A DNA stretch of 7,809 nt. Origin: an uncultured Anaerococcus sp. Lineage in GTDB: Bacteria; Bacillota_A; Clostridia; Tissierellales; Peptoniphilaceae. A model generated the notes under the pieces. The model ran no database searches, was not told the origin of the DNA, and saw only the letters and a program-made list of their open reading frames with translations. Where the stretch lies: contig CAMEGY010000040.1 in NCBI GenBank assembly GCA_945916625.1, positions 1-7,809 on the forward strand, written 5' to 3'. Each line of letters opens with the position of its first letter. Position 1 is the stretch's first letter. This document shows, one piece after another, positions 6,208 to 7,809 of the stretch. The translations under genes were made by a program, and so were the position numbers.

Positions 6208-7543
6208 TGTTATTCCTGTTATTTTTTTCAAATATTATTGCAAAATCGCTTCCAAATCCGAGTGCGGATTTCACCTTGATTTTTCCTGACAGGGCATCTA
6301 CGAAGTTTTTAGTTATAGCAAGACCCAGGCCAACTCCATTATCTTTGGTATTTCTTGCATCTTCTATCCTATAAAACCTCTCAAATATCCTCGGTATATC
6401 ATCTTCTTCTATACCGATTCCTGTATCAATAACATTTATTATTATTTCCTTATCAGTCTCCCTAAGGTGGATATCAATTTCTCCATCCTTATCAATAGCC
6501 TTTATAGCATTCGAAATCAAATTTTGAATGATTTGGCTAAGTTTATCCCTATCAGTGTTTAAAATAACATCTCTGTCTAGGTGGGTATTTATTGTGATAT
6601 TATTAAGCCTTGCCTTGGCTAAGAATGACTTGGAAATATTTCCTATTAGTTCTGTTATATTTACCTCGGATTTTGACAAAATTGCATAGGATACATTTTC
6701 ATCAAAGGTATTTTTAAGTCCAACTATGAGACTTTCAAGTCTAACTATTTCGTTAGATAAGATATCCAATGTGGGCTCATCTACACCTATAACTCCATCT
6801 CTCATACCCTCGATGTAGAGTTTGAGATTAGTTAGGGGTGTCCTTAGCTCGTGGGAGATATCTTGAGCATATTGCTTTCTTATTGATTCTTGTCTTTTTA
6901 GATTTGATGCAAGAAAATTTATATTATCCTTTAAGATTTCTATTTCTTTTATATCTGTATCTTCTACAATATAATTGTAGTCGCCTTCTTTGATTGCAAG
7001 AGTCGATTCACCAATAGAAGATATAGGCTTTGATATATTTGTTGAAAGGATAAGGGATATAACTGTACCTATTACAAGGGAGATTGCTATAGCATATACA
7101 ACTGCCTGGGTGAAGTTTCTTTTCATCTCATTGACACCAGTATAGTCTCTGTTGTAGTAAATCTCGATTTTACCTGCCTTAGAGTTGTTATTTTCATCTA
7201 TAAAATTATATTCCTTGGTAAATATCTTGGAATTATCACTCTCGTCACGGCCTTTCAGGTTTTTAATTAGCTTATCATTTTCGTCATAGTAGATGATGTC
7301 TACTTTTTGATCAATGGCCATGTTTGATAAATAATCCCACATCAAAGATCCACTTATGTTTGGATCGTTATTTAATCTTGTAAATTGTTCTACAACTTCC
7401 TTTGGTCTTTTATCATCAATTGCCTTAAAGAGGTCGTTGTAGTTTATTGTGACAAGTAGAGTAACAAGGATAGAAAAAACTAGGATACAGGAGAGAATCC
7501 CTGCAATAAAGTTTTTTATTATCTTATTCTTGAGGGTAGTCAT
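6185..7543 (-). CDS. HAMP-containing sensor histidine kinase (PhoR/ResE-like architecture)
   Basis: This is a 452-residue membrane sensor kinase of classical layout. Membrane span 1 is at ~11-33, an extracytoplasmic sensor of about 110 residues at ~34-144, span 2 at ~145-167, and a HAMP linker from ~168 (STNISKPISSIGES) to ~220. The HisKA helix has phosphoacceptor H231 in DISHELRTPLTNL. The HATPase domain has the N-box around N341/N345 (NLISNAIKAI), G1 DTGIGI (373-378), the F-box IFERFYRIEDAR (386-397) and G2 GVGLGLAI (403-410). All catalytic motifs are intact, so it should be active as autokinase and phosphotransfer donor to the regulator encoded just upstream, with which it overlaps by 20 bases. 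The sensor domain has no fold I recognise, and the last ~13 residues are Asn/Lys-rich. The downstream S41-like gene overlaps its end, which suggests that protein helps sensing. The ligand is unknown. Confidence 0.95.
   Translation of the reverse strand: MTTLKNKIIKNFIAGILSCILVFSILVTLLVTINYNDLFKAIDDKRPKEVVEQFTRLNNDPNISGSLMWDYLSNMAIDQKVDIIYYDENDKLIKNLKGRDESDNSKIFTKEYNFIDENNNSKAGKIEIYYNRDYTGVNEMKRNFTQAVVYAIAISLVIGTVISLILSTNISKPISSIGESTLAIKEGDYNYIVEDTDIKEIEILKDNINFLASNLKRQESIRKQYAQDISHELRTPLTNLKLYIEGMRDGVIGVDEPTLDILSNEIVRLESLIVGLKNTFDENVSYAILSKSEVNITELIGNISKSFLAKARLNNITINTHLDRDVILNTDRDKLSQIIQNLISNAIKAIDKDGEIDIHLRETDKEIIINVIDTGIGIEEDDIPRIFERFYRIEDARNTKDNGVGLGLAITKNFVDALSGKIKVKSALGFGSDFAIIFEKNNRNNNDKKKEK
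6214..6217 (-). promoter_or_regulatory. Ribosome binding site deciding the S41-like start
   Basis: On the minus strand AGGA precedes the ATG at 6207 by six bases, inside the 3' end of the kinase gene. It supports that start and translational coupling. The alternative TTG at 6231 has no purine-rich site in front of it. Confidence 0.6.
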
Positions 7544-7809
7544 CTATACCGCCAGATTTATAACCCATACCGTAAATTGTCTTTATATACATAGGTTTTT
7601 TTGGATTATCTTCGATTTTTTGTCTAATATTTTTGATATGGGTATCAATGGCCCTGTCATAGGCATCATAATCATAACCAAAGGTAAGGTCTATTATCTC
7701 ATCCCTGGTATATATTTTGTTTGGATTTGAAAATAGGGTTTTTAGTATAGAAAATTCGTTTTTAGTTAGGTATATTTCCACACCATCTTTGAAAAACCTG
7801 TTATATTCT
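7524..7809 (-). CDS. OmpR-family response regulator, C-terminal DNA-binding domain (5' end outside window)
   Basis: On the minus strand the frame stays open to the right edge, so the start and the receiver domain lie outside. About 94 residues are visible. They form the winged-helix effector domain: the strand and helix VEIYLTKNEFSILKTL (equivalent to V.LT..E..LL..L), NPNKIYTRDEII, the recognition-helix region RAIDTHIKNIRQKIED, and the wing YIKTIYGMGYK. These match OmpR/PhoB regulators closely. A GTG at 7781 could be read as a start, but the upstream residues continue the same domain, so it is internal. The gene overlaps the kinase start by 20 bases, making regulator and kinase a coupled pair. 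The target genes cannot be deduced; the operon promoter is outside the window. Confidence 0.93.
   Translation of the reverse strand, partial: EYNRFFKDGVEIYLTKNEFSILKTLFSNPNKIYTRDEIIDLTFGYDYDAYDRAIDTHIKNIRQKIEDNPKKPMYIKTIYGMGYKSGGIDDYPQE

Noticed and set aside
6205..6231. Upstream TTG start at 6231 for the S41-like gene, adding eight residues
   Set aside because: There is no ribosome binding site before it, whereas the ATG at 6207 has AGGA at good spacing.
7449..7730. Plus-strand frame of 93 codons opposite the kinase and regulator junction
   Set aside because: Both minus-strand genes are securely identified by conserved motifs across this stretch; the opposite frame shows no domain.
1..7809. 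CRISPR arrays, tRNA or rRNA genes, insertion sequences, integrases
   Set aside because: No regularly spaced repeats, tRNA-like cloverleaf, transposase motif or terminal inverted repeats were seen; nearly all bases are accounted for by protein genes.

Overview
The window is AT-rich and densely packed, with short or overlapping gene junctions, strong AGGAGG-type ribosome binding sites and heavy use of AGA/AGG arginine codons. Together with the two-component and peptide-antibiotic-type transporter families, this points to a low-GC Gram-positive anaerobe. A member of the Peptoniphilaceae such as Anaerococcus or Peptoniphilus is my best guess. That assignment is inference from style, not from a marker gene.

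Layout, left to right. Plus strand: the C-terminal part of a BceB-type FtsX permease (1-942, 5' end outside the window), an OmpR-type response regulator (920-1588), a short intramembrane-sensing histidine kinase (1581-2549), and an unusual two-domain protein (2580-3497). The last carries an N-terminal HEPN-like RNase motif (R-N-x3-H) followed by an Mrr-like PD-(D/E)XK nuclease domain. After a 93-base gap with inverted and tandem repeats comes an Ala/Gly-rich membrane protein with an excellent RBS (3591-4703), ending at a strong intrinsic terminator. Minus strand, convergent: the C-terminal DNA-binding domain of a second OmpR-type regulator (5' end outside the window, ends 7524), a full-length HAMP-type sensor kinase (7543-6185), and a membrane-anchored S41-peptidase-like protein (6207-4807) whose expected catalytic serine is a threonine. 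This unit ends at its own hairpin terminator.

How the genes may work together. Permease, regulator and kinase form a classical antimicrobial-peptide detoxification and sensing module: Bce-type kinases have almost no extracellular domain and sense through the transporter. The regulator and kinase start inside the preceding genes, so this part is one operon. The HEPN/nuclease gene starts 30 bases after the kinase with its own RBS and no visible terminator between, so it may be a passenger or effector in that operon. On the other strand, regulator, kinase and S41-like protein overlap successively by 20 and 23 bases. This suggests that the inactive-looking extracellular S41-like protein is a dedicated accessory of that kinase, perhaps a ligand-binding or signal-modulating partner. 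The two most noteworthy objects are the HEPN-PD-(D/E)XK fusion and the S41 pseudopeptidase coupled to a sensor kinase.
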